Assembly: GCA_023266115.1 (NCBI GenBank)
Contig: JAHFRU010000002.1
Location: forward strand, 186,001-250,000
Direction of reading: 5' to 3'
Source of the DNA: Gammaproteobacteria bacterium
GTDB lineage: Bacteria; Pseudomonadota; Gammaproteobacteria; VBWC01
DNA length: 64,000 nucleotides
Of this stretch, positions 55,406 to 64,000 are shown piece by piece (positions within the stretch are counted from its first letter, which is position 1; the number at the start of each line of letters is the position of its first letter). Under the pieces are notes generated by a model. It saw only the letters and a program-made list of their open reading frames with translations, ran no database searches and was not told the DNA's origin. Both the position numbers and the translations under genes were made by a program.

Positions 55406-57142
55406 ATGAAGTTAGCCCTGCGCAACCCTTTTACACGAATGCACATCCGCAGCCGGTTGCTGCTGGGTTTTGGCACGCTGATCCTGATTATCTGCGGCGG
55501 CTACGCGATCAGCTGGACCTATCTGGACTACCTGCAGCGCGAGCAGGCGAGAATTCCCGCGTCGATGGGCCAGGTCGAGATCGCAACTACTGATGGGTTC
55601 GCATTACGGCATGCCCAGCAACTGGTGCTTAAATCGGGCTACCCGGTACTGCAGGAGCGCTTAGCGCTGGAAAGATATTTCGCTGCCGGCGATCCCGGCA
55701 GTCGGCAGAAGGCGCACGATGAACTCCGACGATTGGGCGATGAAATCGAGGCCATCGCCAACCAGCTTGACAGCATCGCCACGGACAAGCAGGCCGCGGC
55801 AAAAGTCGACGAGATACGGGTTCAGCAGCAGCGCCTCCGGCAGATAGCGATCACGGCGCTTGCGGCGTTCGATGCGGGGGGCGGCGATAGCAGGACGCAA
55901 TCGCCGCTGGCCGAGTTTGAACACCAGACGGATGCCCAGCTGGCACTGGTCGTGGCTTTCGGGAAATTCGTCGACGAAAAGGTTGCGCTGGCGACCGAGC
56001 TGCAGCGCAGCACGTTTAAAACCGTCACCGCCGCAATAGAAAGGTCTCGCGATATTATCGAGCTATCAAAATACGCGAGCCTGTTGCTGGTCGGGGTCGG
56101 GCTGGCGTTCGCCCTGATTGTCAGCATGTTACTCTACCGCTCGATCATCCTGCCCTTGCGCTATTGCGCAACACAATCCAGGCGCATCGCCGGTTTCGAT
56201 CTGCGGCTCGACGACAGCAGCCACGCACCCACCGGACCCGACGGGTTGTCGCGGCTCGCAGCTGATTTGAATTCGATGCGTTCGTCATTATGCGATCTGA
56301 TCGAAAAGATCGTGGCGGCGGCCAACCTCCTGGGTGTTTCGAGCGACGAGTTCCAGCAGTCTGCAGTGCGCATACGCGAAGTCGCCGGCAGCCAGGTGGC
56401 ACGGTCATGCGACGTGTCGGCGGCGACCGAGCAAATGTTGGCAACGGTTCAGGAAATCGCCAGAGCGGCGGCCGAGACCGCCCAATTTTCGCATCAGGTC
56501 GATGAGAAGGTTCGTTATAGTGTCGATGTCGAGGCAAAGCTCACACTTGAAGAGATGGCGCGCGCGATTCAGTCGGTCGAGGCGAACAACGAAGAGATCG
56601 GCTTTGTGTCCAATTCGGCAAGAGAGGTAGGCGATATCATCGGCTTTATCGATGGTGTAGCCGAGCAGACGAATCTTCTGGCGCTGAACGCCGCGATCGA
56701 GGCGGCGCGGGCAGGTGAACATGGTCGCGGATTTGCAGTAGTCGCTGACGAGGTGCGCAATCTGGCGAAGCGTACGACGGAGGCCACCACCGAGATCAAG
56801 GCGAAGGTCGAACGTATGCAAACCGAGGTGCGCAAGGCGACGTTCAGAATGGATACCGGCCGGGCGTCGGTGCAACGTGCCGCCGTTGCCGTCAAGCGGA
56901 TCGTCGAACTGTTGCGGGAAATCGAAACGATGAACGCGAAGTTGCGCTCGCTCAACGAAGGTATCGCCGCGTCGACGGAAGAGCAAACCAACACATCGGA
57001 AGAGATCGCCCGGAGCATCGCCGCCGTGAATACCGGCTGCGGTCAACTCACCGAACATGCGGAGGATATCCATGTTCAGGCCAAAGGGGTGCATGACATG
57101 ACGGTGGCGATCAGCAAGCAAATTCTGAAATTCCAGATATAA
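55406..57142 (+). CDS. Methyl-accepting chemotaxis protein
   Basis: 578 residues. TM1 (about 18-40) and TM2 (about 224-247) enclose a periplasmic helical sensor domain of about 180 residues. HAMP and methylation helices follow, then the signalling hairpin [38 protein letters not shown] (about 419-456). No C-terminal NWETF-type CheR tether is present. Ligand unknown. It sits in the middle of the fli cluster, between fliK and fliL, with its own sigma-28 promoter. The ATG at 55406 has ribosome site AAAGGG, but Met12 (55439) is possible given the promoter position. Confidence 0.93.
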   Translation: MKLALRNPFTRMHIRSRLLLGFGTLILIICGGYAISWTYLDYLQREQARIPASMGQVEIATTDGFALRHAQQLVLKSGYPVLQERLALERYFAAGDPGSRQKAHDELRRLGDEIEAIANQLDSIATDKQAAAKVDEIRVQQQRLRQIAITALAAFDAGGGDSRTQSPLAEFEHQTDAQLALVVAFGKFVDEKVALATELQRSTFKTVTAAIERSRDIIELSKYASLLLVGVGLAFALIVSMLLYRSIILPLRYCATQSRRIAGFDLRLDDSSHAPTGPDGLSRLAADLNSMRSSLCDLIEKIVAAANLLGVSSDEFQQSAVRIREVAGSQVARSCDVSAATEQMLATVQEIARAAAETAQFSHQVDEKVRYSVDVEAKLTLEEMARAIQSVEANNEEIGFVSNSAREVGDIIGFIDGVAEQTNLLALNAAIEAARAGEHGRGFAVVADEVRNLAKRTTEATTEIKAKVERMQTEVRKATFRMDTGRASVQRAAVAVKRIVELLREIETMNAKLRSLNEGIAASTEEQTNTSEEIARSIAAVNTGCGQLTEHAEDIHVQAKGVHDMTVAISKQILKFQI

Positions 57143-57481
57143 CCCGTGGATCGCGCCGCACGATGGGCCGGCAAGCTGAAACGGGCCGCGCGTCGTCAAC
57201 AATATTTTCCTCGTCCGGCTGGCGATACACCGCCGGTCGTCACCGCTTAACTGGCACGTCGCGGTCGCTGACGGTTCGTCATGCGTTTCCGCGGATATTG
57301 ATTGGATATCGCGCGGCCTCTGTTACGTCGGGTCGCGACGGCGTGTCAAACCGCTGGATAAACAGCACGCCTGGACGTGAATTTGTCTGTGCGGCGCCAT
57401 ACGCCTGTCAATCTTTCGTCGCTCTGCCACCGCGCCACTCCAACTTGCTGATTTAAAGACGCTAAGATTACCGACGATCCA
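57143..57481. other. Non-coding gap between the chemoreceptor gene and the fliL promoter
   Basis: No gene is recognised. A 97-codon open frame at 57163-57456 has a composition unlike its neighbours and no family features. The stretch separates the sigma-28 chemoreceptor unit from the sigma-54 fliL operon. Confidence 0.5.
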
Positions 57482-57497
57482 TGGCACGGCTCTTGCT
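57482..57497 (+). promoter_or_regulatory. Sigma-54 promoter of the fliLMNOPQR-flhB run
   Basis: TGGCAC-N5-TTGCT matches the sigma-54 consensus perfectly and lies 36 bases before the fliL GTG. It is the same class of site as that before fliK. Confidence 0.87.
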
Positions 57498-57533
57498 CGA
57501 TGCATAACATCTGCAACAAAGGAAGGATTAGCC

Positions 57534-58121
57534 GTGGCGAAAGAAGAGGAAGGCAAGGGCAAGGACAGCGAAGGCGAGGGCGAGGGCGAAGAAGCGAAGG
57601 CCCCGCCGAAGTCCCGTAAGAAGCTGATCATCATCATCGCTGCTATCGTTCTGGTGAGCGCAATCGGCGTCGGCGTCACGTTGATGCTGCTACCCGCTCA
57701 TCCGCCAGCCGATGAGCATGCGGCTGCCGCCAAAGAAGACGCCACGCCTGCGGACGGCAAGCCGAAGAAGCCGCGCAAGGGTGGCGGCAAGGCCGAGGGC
57801 GTGGACGCGACCTACTACGCGTTCGACCCACCGTTCATTGTCAATTTCCGGGATCAGGCACAAGCCCGCTTTCTGCAGGTGGAAGTGCAGGTGATGGCGC
57901 TTGATCCGGCGGTCATCGAGACCATCAAGAAACACATGCCGCGCATACGTAACGATCTGATCCTGCTGTTCAGCAGCCAGAAATACGAGACGCTGAGCAC
58001 GCGCGAAGGAAAAGAGAAGATGCGCGACGAGGCCTTGTTCGAGATACGCAAGATCCTCAAGGAAGAAACCGGCAATCCGGGTGTCGAAGGACTCTATTTC
58101 ACCACGTTGATCATGCAGTAA
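57534..58121 (+). CDS. fliL: FliL, flagellar stator-associated membrane protein
   Basis: 195 residues. A highly charged cytoplasmic head (Glu/Gly/Lys-rich, residues 1-29) precedes one membrane helix (KKLIIIIAAIVLVSAIGVGVTLMLL) and a periplasmic FliL domain (FDPPFIVNFRDQAQARFLQVEVQVMA; SSQKYETLSTREGKEKMRDEAL). FliL surrounds stator units and supports torque. The start is GTG at 57534 with ribosome site GGAAGGA. Confidence 0.92.
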   Translation: MAKEEEGKGKDSEGEGEGEEAKAPPKSRKKLIIIIAAIVLVSAIGVGVTLMLLPAHPPADEHAAAAKEDATPADGKPKKPRKGGGKAEGVDATYYAFDPPFIVNFRDQAQARFLQVEVQVMALDPAVIETIKKHMPRIRNDLILLFSSQKYETLSTREGKEKMRDEALFEIRKILKEETGNPGVEGLYFTTLIMQ

Positions 58122-58126
58122 TCGCC

Positions 58127-59152
58127 ATGCCAGTGAACGATCTGTTATCGCAGGATGAAATCGACGCGCTGTTGAGTGGCGTTTCGTCCGGAGATGTCGA
58201 GACCGAAACCGATCAGCCGGTCGATGACGGCTCGACGAACGTCTATGACTTCACCAGCCAGGATCGTATCGTCCGCGGCCATTTGCCGACACTGGAAATG
58301 ATCAACGAACGTTTCACGCGTAATTTCCAGACCAGTCTCTACAAGGTGCTGCACCGCACTGCGGAGGTCACGGCAGCGGGCGTACAGATGGTTAAGTACG
58401 CCGAATACATCCATGGCCTGTATGTGCCGACCAATCTGAATCTTGTCCGGATTGTGCCGTTACGCGGCACGGCGCTGTTCATGCTGGATCCCAAGCTGGT
58501 GTTCATACTGGTTGAAACATTCTTTGGCGGATATGGCCGGTATCACACGCGGGTCGAGGGTCGTGAGTTTACCGCGACCGAACTGCGTATCGTGCAGATA
58601 GTGCTCGAGCGCATTTTTGCGGACTTCAGGAAGGCCTGGGAACCGGTCGCCGATATTAAATTCGAGTTCCTCAGCTCCGAGATCAACCCGAACTTCGTCA
58701 ACATCGTATCGTCGACGGAAATCGTTGTCGTCAGTTCTTTCCGGATTGAATTCGAGGGTGGCGGCGGAGACTTTCATGTGACGATGCCGTATTCCATGCT
58801 CGAGCCGATCCGCGAACAGCTCGGTTCCGGCTTCCAGGGGAATCCCGGCAACGATCGGGGTTCGGATGCCCGCTGGGCGAATTCGATGCGGGACGAGATG
58901 GGCGCGGCGGAGCTTGAGCTGACCACAACGCTGGTGGAAGAAACACTGACACTGCGTGATCTCGTCAATATGAAGCCCGGTGATGTCATACCGGTCGATC
59001 TGCCCGATTACGTCGTATCACGTATAGAAGGCGTGCCGGTATTTCGCGCGACGTACGGCGTTTCGGATGGCAACTATGCGTTAAAGGTGGTGGACAGGAT
59101 CCGTCCGGCAACCGGTTCCAATCTGGCGCGAACTGAGGAGGCAATGAAATGA
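58127..59152 (+). CDS. fliM: FliM, flagellar motor switch protein
   Basis: 341 residues. The N-terminal CheY-P-binding peptide region is LLSQDEIDALLSGV. The middle CheC-like domain has IVRGHLPTLEMINERFTRNFQTSLYKVLHR, GTALFMLDPKLVFILVETFFGG and NFVNIVSSTEIVVVSSF, and a SpoA domain is at the C-terminus. It forms the C-ring with FliG and FliN. It lies 5 bases after fliL, and its stop overlaps fliN as ATGA. Confidence 0.96.
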   Translation: MPVNDLLSQDEIDALLSGVSSGDVETETDQPVDDGSTNVYDFTSQDRIVRGHLPTLEMINERFTRNFQTSLYKVLHRTAEVTAAGVQMVKYAEYIHGLYVPTNLNLVRIVPLRGTALFMLDPKLVFILVETFFGGYGRYHTRVEGREFTATELRIVQIVLERIFADFRKAWEPVADIKFEFLSSEINPNFVNIVSSTEIVVVSSFRIEFEGGGGDFHVTMPYSMLEPIREQLGSGFQGNPGNDRGSDARWANSMRDEMGAAELELTTTLVEETLTLRDLVNMKPGDVIPVDLPDYVVSRIEGVPVFRATYGVSDGNYALKVVDRIRPATGSNLARTEEAMK

Positions 59153-59583
59153 GCGATAACGCCGACGAAGAAACCAAGAACGAAGCCGCCGATGCAGCGA
59201 CGGAAGTGACTGAGGCCGAGTCGGAAGAGGTCGTCGATGAGACCAGCGGACCGCCAAAGAAGACCTATCAGAAGGCCGAGTTCCAGAATCTTTCCGCAGC
59301 GAGCGGTGCGCCGCTCGGTGACAAGAACAACCTCGACCTGATTCTGGACGTCCCGGTGGTGATATCGATGGAGCTGGGTCGTACCTCGATTCCGATACGC
59401 AACCTGATGCAGTTGACGCAGGGATCGGTGGTCGAGTTGAACCGGCTGGCCGGTGAACCGATGGACGTACTCGTCAATGGCACGCTGATCGCGCACGGCG
59501 AGGTCGTCGTCGTCAACGAGAAGTTCGGTATCCGGCTCACCGATGTCGTCAGTCCGGTAGAACGCGTCAAGAAACTCGGTTAG
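59149..59583 (+). CDS. fliN: FliN, flagellar motor switch protein
   Basis: 144 residues. An acidic N-terminal tail (EETKNEAADAATEVTEAESEEVVDET) is followed by the SpoA domain: LDLILDVPVVISMELGRTSIPIRNLMQLTQGSVVELNRLAGEPMDVLVNGTLIAHGEVVVVNEKFGIRLTDVVSP. That is the canonical FliN core. The ATGA overlap with fliM supports the start. Confidence 0.96.
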   Translation: MSDNADEETKNEAADAATEVTEAESEEVVDETSGPPKKTYQKAEFQNLSAASGAPLGDKNNLDLILDVPVVISMELGRTSIPIRNLMQLTQGSVVELNRLAGEPMDVLVNGTLIAHGEVVVVNEKFGIRLTDVVSPVERVKKLG

Positions 59584-59586
59584 CCC

Positions 59587-60120
59587 ATGGCGACCAAAGG
59601 TAAAAAACGTTTTATGAGATCCAGGCTATCGAGCAGTGCTATGCAGGGACCGTGGAGCGGGCTCCGTCGCCTGACGGCTGTCGCGGTATCGGTTGCGCGG
59701 CGAGTTTTCGTAACCAGCGCTGCGCTGGTACCCCCGGCGTGGGCCACCGGTGCCGAGACAGCGTCCGCCGCCGCCACTGTCGCGCCGTTTGACACGGGTA
59801 ACGTCCTGCGTATTTTCATCGGTCTGATGGTTGTCGTGATCGCGATCGTAGCCATCGCCTGGGGACTGCGGCGCTGGGGAAATTTTCGCGTGTCTTCCCA
59901 GGGGGAACTCCAGATCATCGGCGGTTTGTCGATGGGGCCCCGCGAGCGCCTGGTGCTGGTTCAGGTGGGCGACGAGCAGCTGTTGCTCGGGGTCGCCCCG
60001 GGCCGGATACAGACACTGCACAAACTTGAGCGGCCGGTACCGGTCAGCAGCGAGACAGCCGGCCGAGAAAGTTTCGCCGAGCGTCTGCGCACAGCAGTAA
60101 AACAGAGGGCCGGTTTATGA
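59587..60120 (+). CDS. fliO: FliO, flagellar export apparatus assembly protein
   Basis: 177 residues. A cleavable or membrane-embedded N-terminal segment ([17 protein letters not shown]) is followed by a clear membrane helix ([22 protein letters not shown]). The FliO cytoplasmic region has [40 protein letters not shown]. FliO helps FliP assemble. It lies between fliN (3 bases) and fliP (ATGA overlap). The exact start is uncertain because the N-terminus is unusually long and basic. Confidence 0.9.
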   Translation: MATKGKKRFMRSRLSSSAMQGPWSGLRRLTAVAVSVARRVFVTSAALVPPAWATGAETASAAATVAPFDTGNVLRIFIGLMVVVIAIVAIAWGLRRWGNFRVSSQGELQIIGGLSMGPRERLVLVQVGDEQLLLGVAPGRIQTLHKLERPVPVSSETAGRESFAERLRTAVKQRAGL

Positions 60121-60857
60121 AGCGTCTGATCGTGGGTCTGGTGCTGGTGTTTATGTTTGTGCCGGATTCGTTCGCGCAGCCCGGCATGACGGCGCTATCG
60201 GTGTCGACCGGTCCCGACGGTCAGCAAACGTACTCGTTGAGTATACAGGTGCTGATCTTCATGACCCTGCTGACGTTGCTACCGGCCGGGTTGATGATGA
60301 TGACGTCGTTTACGCGCATCATTATCGTGCTGGCGATTTTGCGGCAGGCGTTGGGCACGCAGCAGACGCCGACCAGTCAGACATTAATCGGCCTCGCGCT
60401 GTTCCTGAGCTTTTTCATCATGGCGCCGGTATTCGACCGCGTGTATCAGGACGCGGCCCGGCCGTATTTGAACGAGGAAATAACCATTCAGGACGCGCTG
60501 CAGCGGGCGAGTGATCCATTCAGGAAGTTTATGCTGGCCCAGACCCGCTCCAGTGATCTCGAACTGTTCGCCGGCATCGCCGGGCAAGCGGATATCGAGT
60601 CGCCCGACGGCGTGCCGTTTTCGATGTTGGTGCCGTCGTTTGTGACCAGCGAACTCAAGACGGCGTTTCAGATCGGCTTTCTGATCTTCATTCCATTCCT
60701 GGTGATCGATCTGGTCGTCGCGAGTGCGCTGATGTCGATGGGCATGATGATGTTATCGCCGCTGATCATATCACTGCCGTTCAAGATCATGTTGTTCGTG
60801 CTCGTCGATGGGTGGGCGCTGATTATCGGCACGCTGGCATCGAGTTTTTATGTGTAG
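60117..60857 (+). CDS. fliP: FliP, flagellar type III export gate protein
   Basis: 246 residues. A signal peptide (ends near DSFAQ) precedes four membrane helices. Conserved stretches are [94 protein letters not shown] and [18 protein letters not shown]. FliP forms the export-gate core with FliQ and FliR. Confidence 0.96.
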   Translation: MKRLIVGLVLVFMFVPDSFAQPGMTALSVSTGPDGQQTYSLSIQVLIFMTLLTLLPAGLMMMTSFTRIIIVLAILRQALGTQQTPTSQTLIGLALFLSFFIMAPVFDRVYQDAARPYLNEEITIQDALQRASDPFRKFMLAQTRSSDLELFAGIAGQADIESPDGVPFSMLVPSFVTSELKTAFQIGFLIFIPFLVIDLVVASALMSMGMMMLSPLIISLPFKIMLFVLVDGWALIIGTLASSFYV

Positions 60858-60905
60858 GACGGGCCTTCCGGCGGGTCGCGGATATCAACCCGGAGTGACC
60901 GGCGG

Positions 60906-61175
60906 ATGACACCCGAAACCGTGTTGACCGTTGGCCAGGAGGCGCTGTATCTCACGCTGGTGCTGTGTTCGATCATTCTGTTGCCCGCGTTGCTGGTCGG
61001 ACTGATCGTCAGCATGTTTCAGGCGGCGACGCAGATTAACGAGATGACGTTGAGTTTCATCCCGAAACTGATGGTCATATTCCTGGTGCTGATCGTTGCC
61101 GGCCCGATGATTCTGGGCATGATCGTTAACTACACACGGCGGCTGATCGAAAGCATTCCCGGGATGATTGGCTGA
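60906..61175 (+). CDS. fliQ: FliQ, flagellar type III export gate protein
   Basis: 89 residues with two membrane helices: YLTLVLCSIILLPALLVGLIVSMFQAATQINEMTLSFIPKLMVIFLVLIVAGPMIL. This is the canonical FliQ sequence and length. It follows fliP by 48 bases, with no separate promoter seen. Confidence 0.95.
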   Translation: MTPETVLTVGQEALYLTLVLCSIILLPALLVGLIVSMFQAATQINEMTLSFIPKLMVIFLVLIVAGPMILGMIVNYTRRLIESIPGMIG

Positions 61176-61189
61176 CCGGGAATTCCGCC

Positions 61190-61963
61190 ATGGTGCTGAC
61201 TCTCGAACAAATCACTGGCTGGATCGGCGCCTTCCTGTGGCCGTTCTTCCGCATCGCGGCGCTGTTCAGTGTCGCGCCGGTCTTCAGCGCGCTTACAGTG
61301 CCGGTCAAAATCCGCCTTGGCCTGGCGATTGTGGTGACGCTCGCGGTGGCGCCGATGTTGCCGCCGGGCCCGGCCGTCGGTCCGTTAAGCAGTGACGGCA
61401 TACTTATCGTTATACACCAGATATTAATCGGGTTGGCGATGGGATTCGCGCTGCGTCTGGTATTTGATGCGCTGGCTAACGGTGGCCAGATCATCGGCAT
61501 GTCGATGGGCCTCGGCTTCGCCTCGATGAACGATCCGCAGCACGGGGTGTCGGTGCCGGTATTGAGTCACTTTTTCACTCTTTTCGCAACGCTGCTGTTT
61601 CTTTCCCTGGATGGACACCTCGTGTTGCTCGGCGTGCTGGTCAACAGCTTCGATACGTTGCCGGTGTCGGCTACCGGAATCACGCTGGCGAGTCTCTGGG
61701 ACCTGGTACTCTGGGGCGGGTGGCTGTTTTCGGGGGCAGTGCTGATTGCATTGCCGGCGACCGCGGCGATGCTCGTGGTTCACATTGCGTTTGGCGTGAT
61801 GTCACGCGCGTCGCCACAGCTGAATATTTTCGTCATCGGGTTCCCCATCACGCTGCTGGTGGGATTCGTTGTGATGGCAATCTCGCTACCGAGCTTGCTG
61901 CCGCAGTTGACCGCCTTGCTGGACAATGCGTTTGGTCTCGCGCGTCATATCGGTGGAGGCTAG
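61190..61963 (+). CDS. fliR: FliR, flagellar type III export gate protein
   Basis: 257 residues with about six membrane helices. Recognisable stretches are WPFFRIAALFSVAPVFSALTVPVKIRLGLAIVVTLAVAPML, GFALRLVFDALANGGQIIGMSMGLGFASMNDPQHGVSVPVLSHFF and ASPQLNIFVIGFPITLLVGFVVMAI. It joins FliP and FliQ in the export gate. It lies 14 bases after fliQ and 6 bases before flhB. Confidence 0.95.
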   Translation: MVLTLEQITGWIGAFLWPFFRIAALFSVAPVFSALTVPVKIRLGLAIVVTLAVAPMLPPGPAVGPLSSDGILIVIHQILIGLAMGFALRLVFDALANGGQIIGMSMGLGFASMNDPQHGVSVPVLSHFFTLFATLLFLSLDGHLVLLGVLVNSFDTLPVSATGITLASLWDLVLWGGWLFSGAVLIALPATAAMLVVHIAFGVMSRASPQLNIFVIGFPITLLVGFVVMAISLPSLLPQLTALLDNAFGLARHIGGG

Positions 61964-61969
61964 CGGGCC

Positions 61970-63097
61970 ATGGCCGAGAATCCCGCCCAGGAAAAGACCG
62001 AAGAACCCACGGCCAAGCGCGTCAAGGAATCGCGTGACAAGGGGCAGATTGCGCGATCGCGCGATCTGAACACGATGACCGTACTGGTGGTGGCGGCAGG
62101 AGGCTTTTTTTTTCTGGGCGCTGGCATGATCGACGGGCTGCTGGCGATCATGCGCGATCACTTCGTGCTGGACCGCAGCGAGGTTTTTGATGAAAGCGCG
62201 ATGCTCAATGGCACCTACCGGGCGATAGCCGACGGTATCCGGGCACTGGTGCCATTCCTGTTGTTGATGCTGTTCGCGGCGCTGGTTGCGCCGCTCGCGC
62301 TCGGCGGCTGGTCGTTCAGTATGCAATCGCTGGCCTTCAAATCGGAAAAGCTCAATCCCATCGAGGGCATGAAGAAAATATTCTCGGTCCGCGGACTGGT
62401 GGAGATGCTCAAGGCGCTGGCCAAGTTCGTGTTGCTGTCCGGGGCGTTGGTGTTGCTGTTGTGGCATGAGGCCGGCGATTTTCTGAAACTTGGCAGCATG
62501 TCCGTGGAAGCGGGAGTCGCCGGCATCGGTAATCTGCTCTCCTGGTCGTTGCTGTTGTTGAGTGCGACGCTGATCTTCGTTGCGGCGATCGACGTGCCTT
62601 TTCAGCTGTGGGATCACGCCAAGCAGATGCGCATGACCCGCCAGGAAATCAAGGACGAACACAAGGAAACGGAAGGCAGTCCCGAGGTGCGGGGCCGGGT
62701 GCGAACATTGCAACGCGAAATCGCACGCCGGCGCATGATGGCCGAGGTACCGAGGGCCGATGTGGTGGTGACCAACCCGAGTCACTATGCCGTGGCGTTA
62801 CGTTACGACCAGAAGACGATGCGCGCGCCGATCGTGGTCGCCTCGGGTGGGGATCTGATTGCCGCGCAGATCCGCCACGTCGCGATTCAGTACAACATAC
62901 CCATCCTGTCGGCGCCGCCGTTGGCGCGCGCGCTGTTCTTCAGTACCGAGATCAATCACCCGATTCCGACCGGACTCTACCTGGCCGTGGCGCAGGTGCT
63001 GGCATACGTATTCCAGCTGCGCGCCAGGCCGCGCCGGAACCGGCGGCCGGTGGTGATGGATGATCTGCCGATACCCGACGATTTGCGGCACGATTGA
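61970..63097 (+). CDS. flhB: FlhB, flagellar export substrate-switch protein
   Basis: 375 residues. The charged N-terminus [26 protein letters not shown], four membrane helices and the cytoplasmic domain with [15 protein letters not shown] are canonical. The self-cleavage site is N269-P270-S271-H272, so the usual NPTH is NPSH here, with Asn269 and Pro270 kept. The downstream [35 protein letters not shown] is typical. It interacts with FliK to change export from hook to filament subunits. Confidence 0.96.
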   Translation: MAENPAQEKTEEPTAKRVKESRDKGQIARSRDLNTMTVLVVAAGGFFFLGAGMIDGLLAIMRDHFVLDRSEVFDESAMLNGTYRAIADGIRALVPFLLLMLFAALVAPLALGGWSFSMQSLAFKSEKLNPIEGMKKIFSVRGLVEMLKALAKFVLLSGALVLLLWHEAGDFLKLGSMSVEAGVAGIGNLLSWSLLLLSATLIFVAAIDVPFQLWDHAKQMRMTRQEIKDEHKETEGSPEVRGRVRTLQREIARRRMMAEVPRADVVVTNPSHYAVALRYDQKTMRAPIVVASGGDLIAAQIRHVAIQYNIPILSAPPLARALFFSTEINHPIPTGLYLAVAQVLAYVFQLRARPRRNRRPVVMDDLPIPDDLRHD

Positions 63098-63141
63098 CGG
63101 GTTACAACGGACCGATACAGAACCATGCAAGAGGAACGATC

Positions 63142-64000
63142 ATGGCACAGGTAGCACTCCCGTCAAACGCAGGTGACATCGCCCGCATCGGTCTGGGCGC
63201 GCCTTTGCTGCTGTTCGCGCTGCTGGCGATGCTGGTCGTGCCGTTGAGTCCGTTTGTGCTGGATGTGTTGTTCACCTTCAACATTTCTCTGGCACTGGTG
63301 GTGATACTCGCCGGTGTTTACAGCAGGCGGCCGCTGGATTTCGCGGCGTTTCCGACAGTGCTGCTACTGGCGACACTGCTACGGCTCGCACTGAATATCG
63401 CCTCTACCAGGGTGGTTCTGCTGAATGGTCACAGCGGTACAAACGCGGCAGGCCAGGTTATCGAGGCGTTCGGCGAGTTCGTTATCGGTGGCAACTATAC
63501 GGTTGGTCTGGTGGTATTCGCGATTCTGGTGATCATCAACTTCGTGGTCGTGACCAAGGGCGCCGGGCGCATATCGGAAGTGACGGCGCGGTTCACGCTG
63601 GACGCGATGCCCGGCAAGCAAATGGCCATAGACGCCGATTTGAACGCCGGCCTTATCGACCAGGAAACCGCCAAGACCCGGCGCTCCGAAATCGCGCGTG
63701 AAGCGGACTTCTACGGCGCGATGGACGGTGCCAGCAAGTTCGTACGCGGCGACGCCGTTGCCGGCATCCTGATTCTGTTTATCAATCTCATCGGCGGTGT
63801 GTCGATCGGTCTGGCGCAGCATGGCATGGGATTCGCCGACGCAATGCGCACCTACTCGCTGTTAACGATAGGTGACGGTCTGGTCGCCCAGATTCCCGCG
63901 CTGGTGCTATCGACATCGGCGGCCATCATGGTGACGCGCATGTCGAGCGCGCACGACATGGGCAAGGACATCCTGATGCAGCTGTTCGCCAGTCCGAAGG
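63142..64000 (+). CDS. flhA: FlhA, flagellar export gate protein (N-terminal part, runs off the right edge)
   Basis: The frame is open from the ATG at 63142 (ribosome site GAGGAACG) to the window end, giving 286 of about 690 residues. Membrane segments include [76 protein letters not shown]. The FHIPEP cytoplasmic loop is [34 protein letters not shown]. FlhA is the proton-driven core of the export apparatus. It lies 44 bases after flhB; the cytoplasmic C-terminal domain is outside the window. Confidence 0.96.
   Translation, partial: MAQVALPSNAGDIARIGLGAPLLLFALLAMLVVPLSPFVLDVLFTFNISLALVVILAGVYSRRPLDFAAFPTVLLLATLLRLALNIASTRVVLLNGHSGTNAAGQVIEAFGEFVIGGNYTVGLVVFAILVIINFVVVTKGAGRISEVTARFTLDAMPGKQMAIDADLNAGLIDQETAKTRRSEIAREADFYGAMDGASKFVRGDAVAGILILFINLIGGVSIGLAQHGMGFADAMRTYSLLTIGDGLVAQIPALVLSTSAAIMVTRMSSAHDMGKDILMQLFASPK

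Noticed and set aside
57163-57456. 97-codon plus-strand frame in the gap before fliL
   Set aside because: No ribosome site, Ser/Arg-rich composition typical of non-coding GC-rich DNA, no motif.

Overview
The window comes from a motile gammaproteobacterium of the sigma-54/FleQ type. Its flagellar genes follow the polar-flagellum order known from Pseudomonas, Xanthomonas and purple sulfur bacteria, and its regulators are FleQ, FleS and FleR rather than FlhDC. Canonical sigma-54 (TGGCAC-N5-TTGCW) and sigma-28 (TAAA-N15-GCCGATAA) promoters can be read in front of the expected genes. Genes are tightly packed, with many ATGA start/stop overlaps. The species cannot be named from the sequence alone.

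Layout. (1) 1-3938, minus strand: a type IV pilus minor-pilin operon, fimT/gspH-pilV-pilW-pilX-pilY1, with pilY1 running off the left edge. (2) 4084-12757: two tRNA genes (Arg-CCT and Ala-CGC) flank a complete arnBCADTEF operon for adding 4-amino-4-deoxy-L-arabinose to lipid A. Beside it lie a decayed IS3-family orfA fragment and a pair of direct repeats (TTGCCMCC-N4-TTGCCCCC). (3) 12862-26878: flgN, flgM and flgA on the minus strand, then a receiver-less CheV-like gene, cheR and flgBCDEFGHIJKL on the plus strand. (4) 27020-30423: rmlBACD for dTDP-L-rhamnose. (5) 30654-35728: fliC, flaG, fliD, fliS, fliT. (6) 35784-44227: three very large TPR-glycosyltransferase genes (one TPR-GT9-pyruvyltransferase-like fusion and two tandem TPR-GT41 genes) and a PilZ-like gene. 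(7) 44403-48545: fleQ, fleS, fleR. (8) 48597-64000: fliEFGHIJK, a chemoreceptor gene, fliLMNOPQR, flhB and the start of flhA.

How it works together. FleQ probably heads the cascade. Sigma-54 promoters stand before flgB, fleS, fliD, fliK and fliL. FlgM holds sigma-28 until the hook is complete, and sigma-28 promoters stand before flgM itself, the cheV-like gene, fliC, fliS and the chemoreceptor. Between the hook genes and the regulators, rhamnose synthesis, flagellin and its chaperones, and the TPR-glycosyltransferases form what looks like a flagellin-glycosylation locus. The TPR-GT9-pyruvyltransferase fusion and the twin GT41 enzymes are the least ordinary part of the window.
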